Both the position numbers and the translations under genes were made by a program. Positions 13,150-25,000 of a stretch of 64,000 nucleotides of DNA are shown here, piece by piece; the first letter of the stretch is position 1, and each line of letters starts with the position of its first letter. The notes beneath the pieces were generated by a model. That model worked only from the letters and a program-made list of their open reading frames with translations. It was not told the DNA's origin and ran no database searches. Source of the DNA: Dichotomocladium elegans (lineage: Eukaryota > Mucoromycota > Mucoromycetes > Mucorales > Lichtheimiaceae); assembly GCA_025716815.1 (NCBI GenBank), contig JAIXMN010000004.1, positions 806,001 to 870,000 on the forward strand, given 5' to 3'.

Positions 13150-13649
13150 CAGCAGTAATAGCCAAGAGAAAGAGGCTACCTCAGTTTATTTGATAATACA
13201 AATCTTGCAATCATACCCCACATGCAAAGATAAAATTTAGCCTTGCTCTTTTTTTTGGAAACACTAACGATGAACGTGCTATCACATATAAGCTTCTGTA
13301 GACGTTTCCTTTCGTTGGATGCTGTTTATTCGGACTTGCCCGTGAAACGGGGAACGCGAAGAATAATCCGACCATCGATACGTAGCACAGCAGATTTGTG
13401 CACCTTGTCGCGCTACATATTTGGCCATGGCTCCTCTGTCTTTTTATCTGCTGCTTACTTCTCATTCCTTACTTTCCAATCACAACAATTACTTTACAAT
13501 AGCCTTTCCCTTCCTTTTAATCACGGGTGGGAACAGAACAAAGAGGAAAACCCACATTGCTTCGCAACCTTTTTACATAAATCAACACGACAACACTCAG
13601 TCTCTGATTACCATTGCTACAGGAAAGCCAGCCAGGGCAAAAAATCGTC
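13150..13649. other. Intergenic, no gene seen
   Basis: A 500-nt gap between the V-ATPase e gene and the 84-residue orphan. Open frames here are Ser/Phe/Leu-rich and typical of noncoding pyrimidine-rich leader sequence. The run of C/T before 13650 is likely the 5' leader of the next gene. Confidence 0.55.
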
Positions 13650-13996
13650 ATGGGATTGAAAGACAAATTGAAGGCACAGCTGGATCTGTGGAAATTAGAC
13701 AAATACACCAAGCGTCGCAACGCAACGATGCCAAATTTTGAGCAGAAAGGTGAGTTGTAACAGTGAACATTCGACCGGAGGAGATTGTAGTTGACCCGTT
13801 ATTATCGAATGATAATGGCGCTGTTGCATATGGCATACCAGACCGAGATTTCTACCGGCATTATTATCAAGACGGTGTATACCTTCATCAGCATCAGAAG
13901 GCGGCCTCAGATGCAACTAAGACACAGAGAAAGTCGACCTTGAAAGCAAAAAATAAGAACATCATCCGTTGTTCAGAGACATACAATTATTCCTAA
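13650..13996 (+). CDS. Hypothetical small basic protein, 84 residues
   Basis: Exon 1 (13650-13749) encodes 33 residues starting MGLKDKLKAQLDLWKLDKYT; a 92-nt GT-AG intron (13750-13841) joins it in frame to exon 2 (13842-13996). The join yields NFEQKDRDFYRHYYQDGVYL, a sensible continuous hydrophilic helix followed by a basic Lys/Arg/Gln tail. There is no signal peptide, membrane segment or cysteine pattern. I do not recognise the family. The context is an ATG in a pyrimidine-rich leader, a standard donor (GTGAGT) and acceptor (ACCAG). The alternative reading of exon 2 without splicing would start inside the intron without an ATG. Confidence 0.6.
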
Positions 13997-14584
13997 CAAC
14001 ATCTGCACTTCCCTTCGTTATAGCTTGCCACCATGTATATTTTCTCGCTCCTTGTATTCATAAACTTCCTTATTATTTGAGAGGAAAAACAGATCCATTG
14101 TCTGAAATGGTCCTGCATTCTATTGTTCTCTTTTATAACCTTCCTCGTCATGCCTTGTATCTTCCATACATAATATAATCCGCTAGTATCACTAAAGCCA
14201 CACAAACACAATCAGTTCGTCGACTATTGCATCTCCCACAAGGTTTCATGTATGCTGCGTTGCGTATTCCAAGAATTGAATCCACTGAAGGGCAGTTGAG
14301 CAATCAGACCTGATGTATTTACACAAAAACGAATAAGGGATCACCATTGTATTCATCGACCAGGACGACGTATACTTCACTCATGTAATCGGCTGCATTG
14401 GTTCTGTCATCATTTGGGATAGAATAAGAACATACCCCAGGAGGGGGAAAAGCTGTGACATTTTGATAGCCCGTCGAGAGTTAGTTCATGCAGCAGACTG
14501 AAAGGAAGGACGGGCTGAAGGAGAAGATACGGAATCGGAGAATTTGATTTCCTTTTCTTTAACACACATATAAACCCGTTGATA
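13997..14584. other. Intergenic, no gene seen
   Basis: A 590-nt gap upstream of GID8. Only short frames; nothing recognised. Confidence 0.55.
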
Positions 14585-15482
14585 ATGGCTTCGGGTACAG
14601 CAACGTCCAAAAAGTCCATCTCTAAAGACGAATGGGAGCAGAGGCTTGCCAAAGTGAAGGTTGATAAACAGTGAGTACATTCTCATCTGTTGAAGATCTC
14701 ACCTGGAGGAAATTGGATCTGCTGCCTAACGTAGGTACAAACAGGGATCTCAATCGATTGGTCATGAATTACCTGGTCATTGAAGGCTACAAGGATGCAG
14801 CAGAACAATTTAGTCTTGAAAGTGGTTTAGAACCTACGATAGACCTCGATTCGATTCAAGAACGGATGGATATTCGTCATGCAATCCAGTCTGGCGATGT
14901 GGACGCTGCCATTGAACTGGTGAATGATGTTAACCCAGAGGTGAAGAGATAAAACAAAGACACAAGCAAATGTGGGTGCTTCCTAGACGAGCATACTTAG
15001 TTCAGTTCTTCCGGTCATGCTAGATACTTGACGACAATCCAGAGCTCTTTTTTCATCTTCAGCAGCAGAGATTGATAGAAATGATACGTAAGGGAGATTT
15101 CCGTGAAGCGCTTGAATTTGCTGCAGAGGAACTTGCGCCGCGGGGCGAGGAGCATCCTGAATTCCTACAAGAGCTTGAACGTACTATGGCGCTATTGGCG
15201 TTCCAGAACATGGAGGAGTCACCTGTTGCAGATCTTTTGCATCCAAATCAGCGCCAAAAAACAGCAAGCGAGCTCAATGCGGCAATACTAGTGAGCCAGT
15301 CGCGGGAGAAGGATGCCAAATTGCCGATGTTGCTCAAGACGCTGGCATGGAGCCAAGAGAAGTTAGACGAACGGATGATTTACCCTCGTATTGAAGACTT
15401 TGTGTCCGCTGATCTGGTCGTGCGTGATGGTCAAGGAAACATTGTCGACGACGCAATCGATTCGACTTCAACCCCATTGTAA
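14585..15482 (+). CDS. GID8: GID/CTLH complex subunit Gid8 (LisH-CTLH-CRA protein)
   Basis: Scaffold subunit of the GID/CTLH ubiquitin ligase, which in yeast removes gluconeogenic enzymes when glucose returns. Exons 14585-14670, 14745-14940 and 15024-15482 splice in frame to 246 residues, close to the animal protein (228). LisH: LNRLVMNYLVIEGYKDAAEQF (about 29-60). CTLH: IDLDSIQERMDIRHAIQSGD, then NPELFFHLQQQRLIEMIRKG (about 60-125). CRA: FREALEFAAEELAP, then MALLAFQN, LKTLAWSQEKL (about 125-235). The second exon boundary falls within the CTLH domain (NPE|ILDDNPE). It lies 3 kb from UBR1, the other N-degron ligase of the window, on the opposite strand. Confidence 0.95.
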
Positions 15483-15816
15483 ATAAACTCTGGAGAACAT
15501 AAACCTCTCCGTATATATTCGCCCTCAACTATCCATTTACTCCATCCTTATCTACTTTTAATATTTGTTGCGTGAAGGAAAGGAAGCAAAGGATGGTCAC
15601 TTTCTTTTTTCGAGCACATGTCGCACCCCTCCCCAACCAAAGGAGGCACGGGACTTGCTCTTTATGGAAATGTTTCGTGTTTAGTCAACCAACCCAGCAG
15701 CGACTGCGGAACGATTGCCAGCATCTTCCATAATCTGTGTGACTCGATTACCATTCCGCTTCCTTTGTTCGCCCGCATCCCGTTCCTCTTGTTCCTTTCT
15801 TATTCCACTTTGCACC

Positions 15817-16197
15817 ATGAATTTCGAAGACTTTGTTGATATGGACTGGCTGAATTCCAACACAAGTACAGACGAAGCATCTCCAAATTCCACTACTCTC
15901 TCGATTAAGGATGAGCCAATGTCATCGCTTGCTCCCAGCGTCGACGACTATTGCAACGACCATCTCTACGGATTCTCTGATCCGCCACTCATCTGGCAAA
16001 ACGATTTGGATTCAACCGCAGATCTTGACTTGAAGTTGGGGCCTCCCCTGTCATCCATGGTGTCGACTTTACCCAATAAGCAAGAGTGCGCTGAGCTTGG
16101 CACACAGGTTAACTCAAAAATACCTGAAGTTGCCTTGCCAAGCACAGACCATATTAAGCAATTAATCGAAATCGCCAAGCAGCATCTTGCGCTTCGC

Positions 16198-16228
<31 letters not shown>

Positions 16229-17386
16229 TCCAAGAGGAAGGAGTTCAGCCCGCGTTTGATACTTCGCTTTTGCATTTACAACTTTTTGCAACGCCGGAAG
16301 CAGCAGGCGCAGCACCTGCGGTGCAGCTCCCAGACACCGTGGCACCTGAGTCCTTGATGAAACCTACAGTTGATAATACGGAGACAGATATCTTCAAAAA
16401 GGACGCGCCATCACCCGCCCCGACTGGGTCGCGACGATCAGTGGGCAGTCCGCCATCATCATCCATCTTGGCGGAAGAGACCATGACACTTGAAGCATAT
16501 GCAGAGTCCGATGGCATTGACATCAAAAAACTCACGCCGAAAGAACGGCGCCAACTGCGAAACAAGATTTCGGCACGGAATTTCCGAGTCCGAAGAAAGG
16601 GTAAATAATTTTTGATCTAGTGGAAAATAGTGGGAAAATAACGCCCGGCCCTATTCTGTAGAATATATCAATACTCTCGAAGCCCAAGTAAACGACCACA
16701 AGAGGCACGCCGAGCGATTAAAATTACGACTGGACGATGTCGAAGCAGAGAACAAGCAATTACGTCTAGAGGTGGATGCCCTTCGGCGCCAGAACCAACT
16801 TTTGCAGCAGCAAAAGACCGTCGCAGGTTCATCGTCGGCGACATCCGCCGAACTAACTCGTACTCCATCATCACCGCGCGTGTCCTCACCGATTCCAAAA
16901 CCCAACTTGAATAAGGACATCAGCATACATGGAAGCAAGGCAAGCGACACCTACCGCCAGGACACCCGGATTCTGGTGTCCAACGCTGTTATGCCAAACT
17001 GGAACTTGGAAGATATCTTGTCCTCGCCACAATCCAAAGCTAGCCTGCCGCGCGATTCACAGGTTATGCAGTTCGCTGGCCATATTCTTGCGGGGTTCGT
17101 TCATCTGAAATGGGCAGCAGCAGCAACAGCGACAGTCACGTCGCCATCATCGCCATCCATATTAGCTTTAAACGCCGAGGATACAGAAGAAAAAGGTGCG
17201 TGGCAGGCACCGCTTCTCCCCGACGACCGTGACTTCACTGGTCAAAATGAGAAACCAGCAGCGCCGCCTTGTGAATCACCTTCATATATGGAATATCTAT
17301 ATGATACGCTGATCATGTCTGCCCTTGCAACAGGCCCTAATGCTGCCGACAGATCATTCTGGTGGTGGGAACCTAACGACGCCTAA
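15817..17386 (+). CDS. bZIP transcription factor
   Basis: Nuclear DNA-binding regulator. Exons 15817-16600 and 16662-17386 join in frame to 502 residues. The basic region (about 240-262) reads RRQLRNKISARNFRVRRKEY with the family N-x7-R pattern. The zipper follows (INTLEAQV, LKLRLDDVEAENKQLRLEVDAL). The intron falls between basic region and zipper. The N-terminus is acidic (MNFEDFVDMDWL, activation-domain-like) and carries a pure glutamine run near residue 129, encoded almost only by CAG. The SARxFRxRRKEYI form of the basic region recalls MeaB-type nitrogen regulators of ascomycetes; that is inference, and an ATF/CREB-type role is equally possible. Start chosen as the ATG opening the acidic motif; an in-frame upstream open stretch begins at a non-ATG codon. 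Confidence 0.9.
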
Positions 17387-18394
17387 ATCAGTAATTCCAT
17401 CCATCTTTCTGTACATAGTTCTTCCTTACCCTGTCAATGCCCTAGCCCAGTCTTCTTTCCCTTTCCTTTTCCTATATACTCCTCCTTCACTATCTACGTT
17501 GAATAAACCCCCCTGCATGCTCATAAGTGATAAATCTGAAAGAATCTATTATAGCCGTTAATTTGCTCTTGGCAATTGAACAAACGGCGTGACAGATTGG
17601 GTATATATATATTATCATTGGATCGCTCAATATCTCTGTTGTGAACACGTACGCTGTTTCGTAACATCCAGAGAACTTTAATCCCTAAATGCACGAGAAG
17701 AGTTGGAAGGATACTCAAATTGGCGAGAAAGAAATGCAGCCTGCACGCGTTCATTGAGAGCAGGGATGGGGGTTGCCTTTTATTCCTCGGCAAAGAGAAG
17801 TACCGTCGTCAACCCCAGAACCCAGGGGTCGGACGCTACTGAAGAAAGAGAGCGGATCATTTCCAGTGTCATGTGACATAATATACCTTTTAGAATTCGC
17901 GGGAAGGTGGTGTTCAGCAACCTATGCTTAGGACGAGTTTCCTTCCACGCCTCGCCCAAGCAAATGGGGTTGAATGCCTTTGATAGAGTAAGCACTTTTG
18001 CAACGTGTTAAGTCCATCAACCTATCAGGTTTGCTTGCCGACAGCTGTCCATCCCGCAGTTAACGATGTTCCTGGAGGCGCTCTATACAGATCATAGACC
18101 TATTCTGCCGCTCGGCCTTCCTAGATAGGGTGCTGGCCCTAACCACGTCTAACTGGCCCATCCCTTAGTCCGAGTACTCGCCTCCAACAGACTCGGTGAT
18201 TAAGGGATCAGGTCTGCCCACCAAGGGAGTCTCGAGTTTCCATTACGCTTGCGGATTGATCAGGTAAAAAGCAGTTTTATCTTCTCAATTTTCGCTTGAC
18301 CTGCTTCTGTGAATGTTTAATCGCCTTCTTTGAAAGACAACTCTTCCCCCCCCATCCTTTGGATTGACACTGACAACTCCAAATCTCTTCGTTC

Positions 18395-18442
18395 ATTGGC
18401 TCGGAATGACGAGATGTCATTGGCTAATATATTTTAGCCAAT
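18395..18442. promoter_or_regulatory. Cluster of three CCAAT boxes upstream of RPB7
   Basis: ATTGGC occurs at 18395-18400 and 18419-18424, and CCAAT at 18438-18442, alternating in orientation within 48 nt, about 440 nt before the RPB7 start codon. CCAAT boxes are bound by the HAP/NF-Y complex. Binding here is inferred. Confidence 0.45.
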
Positions 18443-18734
18443 TAAGTTCACAACGGCGCAAGTACGTCACAAGCGCCAGTCCCGCGTCGGCCACCCCCGC
18501 TGCCCGACGTTTGACAGCGCAAAAGAACCTTTTTCCCTCTCGTCCAGTTTCGAGAGGCGCCGCAGGCGGCTGTGCATCTTGCTCTTTCTATTCAGTGATT
18601 CGGGATAAAAACCGAAAACTCCATCGATCCGAGATACCAAACAGAAATTGTAGGCAATTGCTGGTCATGATGAGCAGCATATGAATAAAACGATCGTTTC
18701 TAGGCGTTTGGATATCATTCATCGCGCGCCCCGG

Positions 18735-18764
18735 CTCGTCTCGTCTCGTCTCGTCTCGTCTCGT
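18735..18764 (+). repeat. CTCGT pentanucleotide tandem repeat, about 6 units
   Basis: Perfect head-to-tail CTCGT units in the presumed leader of RPB7, about 115 nt before the start codon, inside a longer pyrimidine-rich tract. Confidence 0.85.
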
Positions 18765-18878
18765 CTTTCCCGCTATCTCTCTTCCTCTCTTTCTTTCACT
18801 TTCTCTCCTCACTCTCACAATCTCCTTCTCTTTCAAATCCTTCTTCCACTCTGTTACAAAAAATTAACTGCCACAGCC

Positions 18879-19771
18879 ATGTTTTTCCTGGTAAAAAAAA
18901 AAGTGCAACACTACACCGTCTTTCAACAAATTCGTCAGCCAATCAACTAAAATGAGTCGCGTTCATTGCATTCGTTTGGATCACTATTTGTAGAAGGAGC
19001 TTTCACATACCATCACATTGCATCCATCCTATTTTGGGCCCAATATGCAGACGCAATTGAAGGACAAGCTGTACGCGGATGTAGAAGGTACATGTTCCGG
19101 TCGCTTTGGTTACATTATCACGGTTGTCTCTTTGAGCAATATCAGCAAAGGCAAGATTCTGCCTGGGACAGGACTTGCGGAATTCAAGGTGAACTATCAG
19201 GCAATCGTCTTCAAGCCCTACAAAGGTGAAGTATTAGACGCTGTGGTGACCACTGTGAATAAGGTAAGTTTGGAACAGGAAGGGAGGGGAGATAAGAGTA
19301 GAAGACAGATGTAATTACACGCGATGGTTCATATCGTTGTTTTGCATAGATGGGCTTTTTTGCTGACGTTGGGCCGCTGCAAGTGTTTGTGTCAAACCAC
19401 GCAAGTATCAAAAAGGAGGAGGAGGGAAAGAAGGATCCATGAATTAACACGGCTGTCTGCAGCTTATTCCTAACGACATGCACTTTGATCCCAATGGCAA
19501 CCCGCCTTCGTATTCCTCAGAGGATCAGGTATGGCACAGGATAGCAATGATGTGTAAGGCTGCCGATATTGGTTGCTGACACAACTATAACCCATCAGAC
19601 TATCCAAAAGGATGTGCAGGTCCGGATAAAACTTGTTGGTACTCGCATTGATGCTACGGAGATTGTAAGTAATGCTGTGATAACGAGGCGATATACAGAG
19701 AAATTGACATGCTTTTGCAGTTCGCTATTGGTACTATTAAAGAAGATTACTTAGGCGTGATCTCCTCTTGA
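18879..19771 (+). CDS. RPB7: RNA polymerase II subunit Rpb7
   Basis: Stalk subunit of RNA polymerase II that pairs with Rpb4. Six exons: 18879-18890, 18994-19263, 19350-19400, 19463-19528, 19599-19664 and 19721-19771. They splice to 171 residues, exactly the yeast length. The tip (SHNP-like) domain reads LHPSYFGP, KLYADVEGTCSGRFGYII, QAIVFKPYKGEVLDAVVT; the S1/OB domain reads MGFFADVGPLQVFVSNH, LIPNDMHFDPNGNPPSY, VRIKLVGTRIDATEIFAIGTI. Exon 1 is only four codons (MFFL). Intron 3 (19401-19462) begins GCAAGT, a GC-AG intron, required to keep frame and homology. The last residues (EDYLGVIS) match the family end. Confidence 0.95.
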
Positions 19772-20199
19772 AAGATAGCATTGTTTATATTATACACCAC
19801 CCTTTCGCTTTAGTCCGCTTTTCATTCCATGTACACAAACATTCTATACAAAACACACTCACCACAGGACAAACCCGCTTTGCGCACGAGATCAGTCTGA
19901 TTATTCTCTGTCATCATATAAACCGACCGATACAGTTCTACCCTTCATGCGATGTGTTCTACAGCTAATAAAGCGAAAATGGTAACAAATCCTTAGACTT
20001 TTTCTAATGGAGAAGGTGAGAATGACGCTTTACATGCTAGAATCTGAAGTACAATGGTAGCTTTAAGCAGGGCCAAAGGTGGAGGTGTGATGGACAGGAT
20101 TGCTTGTGGTGGCTTCTTAAAATTAGGGAAGTTGAGGTATACAGAAATAAATGCAATAAAGAATAGGGTATTTTGGGCATGGATGTAGCCCATTATCGT
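19772..20199. other. Convergent intergenic gap
   Basis: A 430-nt region between the 3' ends of RPB7 (+) and the endopolyphosphatase gene (-). No gene seen. Confidence 0.7.
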
Positions 20200-20224
20200 T
20201 TAGTGTTCGCTCTTGTCGTCGCCG

Positions 20225-20298
<74 letters not shown>

Positions 20299-22047
20299 GT
20301 CTTCGTCGTCTTCATCTTCGTCTTCGTCGTCTTCATCTTCGTCTTCGTCGTCGAAAGGAAAGGTGTCGTTTTGAGTACGGACAAACATATTACGAGTATA
20401 AGTGTTCCACATCATGTCACCATCTTCGGCAAGCATGAACTTTGCAAGTTTAGAGAGACTCTCGGTTGATAAATCGGTCAGGCCGTAGTCTTGTTCAGTT
20501 GTATATTCAATGTCATATTTGAGTGGCTCATTAGGATGCTCACGTTCCCATCGAGTAATATTTGCATAATACTGGATATAGCCAAGCAAAGGTGGATGCT
20601 GACTGACATTTCCCACAGAGTAGCGGTAGACTCGGACAGCAGGATAATAAACCGGAAGAACCGATGGTGAGACCTGGACAGCAACAAGATGTGATGCATT
20701 TTCATGGACCGGGTTCTTTTCCCGTATGTCGTTTGCATCGAAATTGATGGAGCTATAGAGATCACGTAGCCAATCGACATAGTGTAGAATATTCCTTGAA
20801 ATACTGAACTCGCTTCGAGTCTGGATGTCGAATGCTTGGGAAAGCGTCTCTTGATTGCTATCATAGAGCAGGAAATGATCCATGTTCATATGGCCATAGT
20901 GATGACTGACGATCACATCGTTGTATTTTGCTGAGATGAGCACGTACTCGTGGAAGCAGGACTGTCTGTAATCATGAGGGGATGGAGGAACGTGGCCAAT
21001 CACTATGACTCGAGTCCCATCTTTGCGAGCTCGTTTCAATTCCCCATCGAACCATCGAAGTTGGTCCAGACCTGGTCCTTTCTTGTCGCAACTCTTAACT
21101 CGTGTATTGCGCTTGGTGAAATACATGGTGTTGAGCGAAATAATGCGCATATGGTTATCCGTATCGGCGCTAAAGTATCCTCCTTTTAAAAACGTCTCTC
21201 GCTGATCGGCGGGAATCCACTGACGCCAGAGACTCTCGTAGAACGTAAAAATACGGTCGTGGTCAAGGACCTTGTTATGAGGGAAAATGTCGTTGTTACC
21301 GAGGCAAGGGATCACTGGGATGCCATCGAGGTGCTCCAGCACCATATCTACCGCCATGCGATTCAGTTTAAGCACATGGCTGCGCTGTCGGGTTTGCTTT
21401 GGGTCCCAATCGTGCCTATTATCCGGATCCCGGTAAAGATTAAACATTACTCGTCTAATTAATTTAGCGATCGATTTACCTGGAGCTGTCACCTGTCCAG
21501 ATGACGAAATCAAGCTTGTCCTTCCATTCTCGGGATATCCATTCGAGCGTTTGTTGCGCAAGTTCGACAGGTGCATCACATCGTACACCCGGCGCCCCAA
21601 GCCGTCCGGCCCTTGCATATTGCCCTTTGGTGTTCTGTTTCTGTTGACGATGACAACCGGTCTTCACACTGGCACCCATAGTATAATCTTTATCCATCTT
21701 ACAACACATTTGGATGCGGGAAGTCAAGAGAGCTATCCAGTTTTTAAACTTTGCTGCTTACATGGAAATCGGTCATGTGCAGAAAATATCCATTACGGCG
21801 TTGTTCATGTTGAGGTGGTCGAGGTGAATGGCCAAACCGGATACAGCCCTGAGGCAATCCGGTTATAGAAGAATTTTTCGCATTTTTGCATTTCGAAAAA
21901 TTGATAAAGGTAAACCAGGTCGTCAGGCCAGCGACCCATAAAAGGGTGAGTTTGGTTAAGACCATCAAGGTAGGAGGGGTGGGGAGGAAGGAGAAGAAGA
22001 AGAAGAATAGTGATGTGAAAGCAAAGAGCGGAAAGAAAGGGAGTCAT
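20200..22047 (-). CDS. PPN1: Endopolyphosphatase-like metallophosphoesterase with poly-Asp tail
   Basis: Vacuolar/secretory metallophosphatase that cuts polyphosphate chains. Proposed exons 22047-21916, 21848-21762, 21697-21480 and 21415-20200 give 550 residues; the last three are firm, the first (weak donor GTTTAC) is not. Exon 1 would supply a signal peptide or anchor (MTPFLSALCFHITILLLLLL). An alternative start at about 21967 (MVLTKLTLLWVAG) reads through in another frame. Calcineurin-like motifs follow in order: FLHMTDFH, VIWTGDSSRHD, PCLGNND, VIVIGHVPPS, SHHYGHMNMDHF. The C-terminus is strongly acidic: an Asp/Glu mix followed by about 26 consecutive Asp, then GDDKSEH. That tail is encoded by a GAT repeat and is unlike yeast Ppn1 as I know it. 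Confidence 0.85.
20224..20299. repeat. ATC/GAT trinucleotide repeat, about 25 units
   Basis: A near-perfect run of TCA/ATC on the plus strand, reading GAT (Asp) on the coding minus strand. A more degenerate acidic Asp/Glu-coding repeat flanks it at 20300-20355. It forms the C-terminal poly-Asp tail of the polyphosphatase; unit number is likely variable between isolates. Confidence 0.95.
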
Positions 22048-25000
22048 GTTTTTTTATTTTTTATTTTTATTTCTGTTCCAAAACGAGCAAGACAGGCTAA
22101 TGACGGCAGTCTTCCCCAGTTGGAAGTTTAAATGAAGTTGCACTTTTCCTCCGAAATCCCAGCCGTGCGACTTCATACATCGGCGAGGGTCTCTCACGGA
22201 ATTGCGATCATAATGAGATAATGCCCTCTTAGACGTCCCTGCGTCTTTTTCGCCACGCTGTGAGCAAATGTAGCAACTCTTTATTTCCGGTCAAGATCAA
22301 CATCCGAAACAACTTTCTTCGTGAGATTCAGGTTCCTGGCAGTTATAGTCTATGTCTCTCATTCTCACTCTGTGCGCTCTCACCATACATTGTGCAGCTG
22401 TCCAGCTTGCCAAGTTGATGATCTCGACGCATATATATCCATCAGCTAACTGCCAAACATCCATGTGTCCGTTTAGCATGATCAGGCCTGGTGCAGCCCC
22501 AGTTGTTTTTAATGACCGCGCAATTTTTGACATGACAGCACCAGTAAAGGATAATAACCCCAGCACAAAGGCGCGCTGTGGTACAGAGTGCAGTCGTCTT
22601 CTAACTTTTTAAGTAACACACCGCTGTATCACTTTTGTTACGGCATCTTCCACTTTCACCATTAATGCCTCAGGCATTCACAAAATAATATCCCTATCGC
22701 TGATTGCGCGAAAAAATTCTATGGTACATTAAGCGTATCCCTTCAGTGAAATAGCAGTCATTTAGCTTGTGAATATCAGACGGAGCTCTTCCTTTTTCGC
22801 CGGCCTTTCATCGGTTAGATCGCTACAACGACAGGAAAGCTCAAAAGACGATGGATAGATTGGATACCCACACCGCTGGTTCTCCCACAAGGCCCGTAGA
22901 TGACAATGTACCGGAGCAGAAGTTAGTGTACGAGTACAACCATTTGATTGCACGCGACGACAATTTCTCTCACGGTAGATACTTTCCGCAGGCAGTAAAA
23001 TATTTTGTTCAATTAGATCTGGGCTCAGCTGAAACCTGTCCTTCCTTGCCTTCTCCTCTCACATTTACCGTACTTGCGACCACAAAACTATGGTAGTATG
23101 AGAGACGAAAAATGTATTTCCATGACCAAATCGAGGTTGAAAGCCATACCAATGACATTCGCGGTTCCCGCTATCGCTCGGAAACACGGATAATGCTTAC
23201 CACCGTTCCCTTCCTCCCCCCCAACACACACTGAGCGGCGTTTCAAGGTAGCTCCATAATCCGTTCTGTGCCATTGTCACTTGCAAGCGTACTTTAGAGT
23301 TACACTACTACACCGCAGGAATGTAGGTCATACCAAAAAACGATGGAGAGAAGAGGACATGTACATATAATTGCACGAACGAGATGAGAGCGAACCTGGG
23401 AGCTGTTGTTGCTTGCTCATAAATCAAACATTATGTGGATACTTCGCTTCCCAATCGAGGAAAGAGATATATTCATAATTATTATGCTTTGGGTAAGATA
23501 TCCGATAAGCCATGGATTTGAGGTAAGTTTATTTATAGATATGGTCTGTGGGCAATGTTAGCTAGGGCACTGACATTTTTTAAGCTCTCGTGATGCTGTG
23601 CAAGTTAAGTCCACCGTCCGATTCAGTGCATCGACCTCTTAGGGCTCTACCGGGAATTCATTGGAAGCAGTCAGCTTGCGCTAAACCTCGTGATGAATAA
23701 GATCGGATCATTCATCTATTTCTGAAAACTACAGCAGAATACGCTATAATTGACGACGATTCATGGCGGGTGAGCAGCGTCATTGGGCAAACAGAAAACT
23801 TAATAAATCGCTTTTGGAAAACTGTAATACATCAACCCAGTCGAGAGGGTTTCGGTACGACAAACATACTTTTTTATGCGCCGAGAGAGACAGGGCACCA
23901 GGGCTACGGTTAGGGCGAAATCGGTTTTCTGCATTTTACTTTAATTCAATGCTTTTCGATGCTTCCGTCATCATTTCTCTTAGGTGTGTCATGGATCCAC
24001 GCTTGTTGAAAGCTGTATTCACACTCGTTTTTTTAACAGCGAAACTGATGGTAGTGGCTATATTCTCTGACAGCTTCTTTTCTCCAAACACTCAACCACA
24101 CAAAACTCCGAAATTCTGGTATCTCCATTTTCACCGTCACCAATGACGGCAACCACTCTCTGCAAAACCATAGAAAACATTCATTTGCATGGAGAGAGAG
24201 TGTGTGTGTCTGTGTGTGTTTGTGGAGAGAGCACAAGAAAAATGGCCGTTGCCACCGTCATGACTTCTCTAGTTTTGCAGAGCCCTAACTCCGAACATAT
24301 TCACCGTAATGAAGGGCTAGATCGCACTGAAAAGGGCCTTAATCGGTCCTCAGTGTAAGTACTACATAGCCGTCGTTTTGTCGATTCTTATCTTATATAC
24401 GAGTATGAAAAGCAGGGACGGTGGCTTCATGAGCTATCTTGTTGACAAAGCGCAGAACCTTGTGTGAACTTTTTTTTTTGGTTCGCACAACAAGAGGCAT
24501 TTACTGTCAAGTAGCAAATCGACAACGGTAAGTATGGCCTGAGCCCATTAACACCATCAATTCTGACACCCTGTACGGCTTGACGAATCTGTGTCCAAAA
24601 TGCTTGAACCCAACCCCGCTTGAATATGGGTGAAGGTAAGCCACAGCATATGTACCGCATCGGCACTCACCAGACAAGTCCAATTTTCATTTGACATGAG
24701 CGTTTCCCCCTCCTCCTATCTACGGGCCCTTGGCTCTTCTCTCTTTTTTCTTTTCTTTCCTCTGGATAGCACCGCCGGAATCCGGAGGTTTTTTTTAAAC
24801 CAAGGCAACGGCACTCTCCAAGGCAATATTCACCATAACTTCGTTTGCCGGTCTAGATGTCTTGCACCTTCTTTAATAAAAGAGAATACGAAATGGTACG
24901 AATATTCATATGTGTGTCTCATGGACCCACTTTACACGACTTTTCCGGTGCGACTGGCATCTCGCTTTCCATTTTAATCAAAGTAGAGACCTTTTTCAGG

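Larger units (their letters stand above)
17387..18878. other. Intergenic 1.5 kb, promoter side of RPB7
   Basis: No gene recognised. An open frame on the minus strand at about 17995-17780 (ending SSVASDPWVLGLTTVLLFAEE) lacks an ATG and has no known match, so it is left unassigned. The right half contains a CCAAT-box cluster, a CTCGT pentanucleotide repeat and pyrimidine-rich sequence before the RPB7 start. Confidence 0.5.

Noticed and set aside
17780..17995. Minus-strand frame ending SSVASDPWVLGL...
   Set aside because: No ATG, no recognisable family and no consistent upstream exon; left in the intergenic note.
18100..18260. Possible tRNA or structured RNA in the RPB7 upstream region
   Set aside because: No pair of A and B boxes and no cloverleaf could be traced by eye.
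20173..20469. Plus-strand frame with a long Ile run and minus-strand Met run
   Set aside because: Both are shadows of the ATC/GAT repeat; the real coding frame is the Asp tail of the polyphosphatase.
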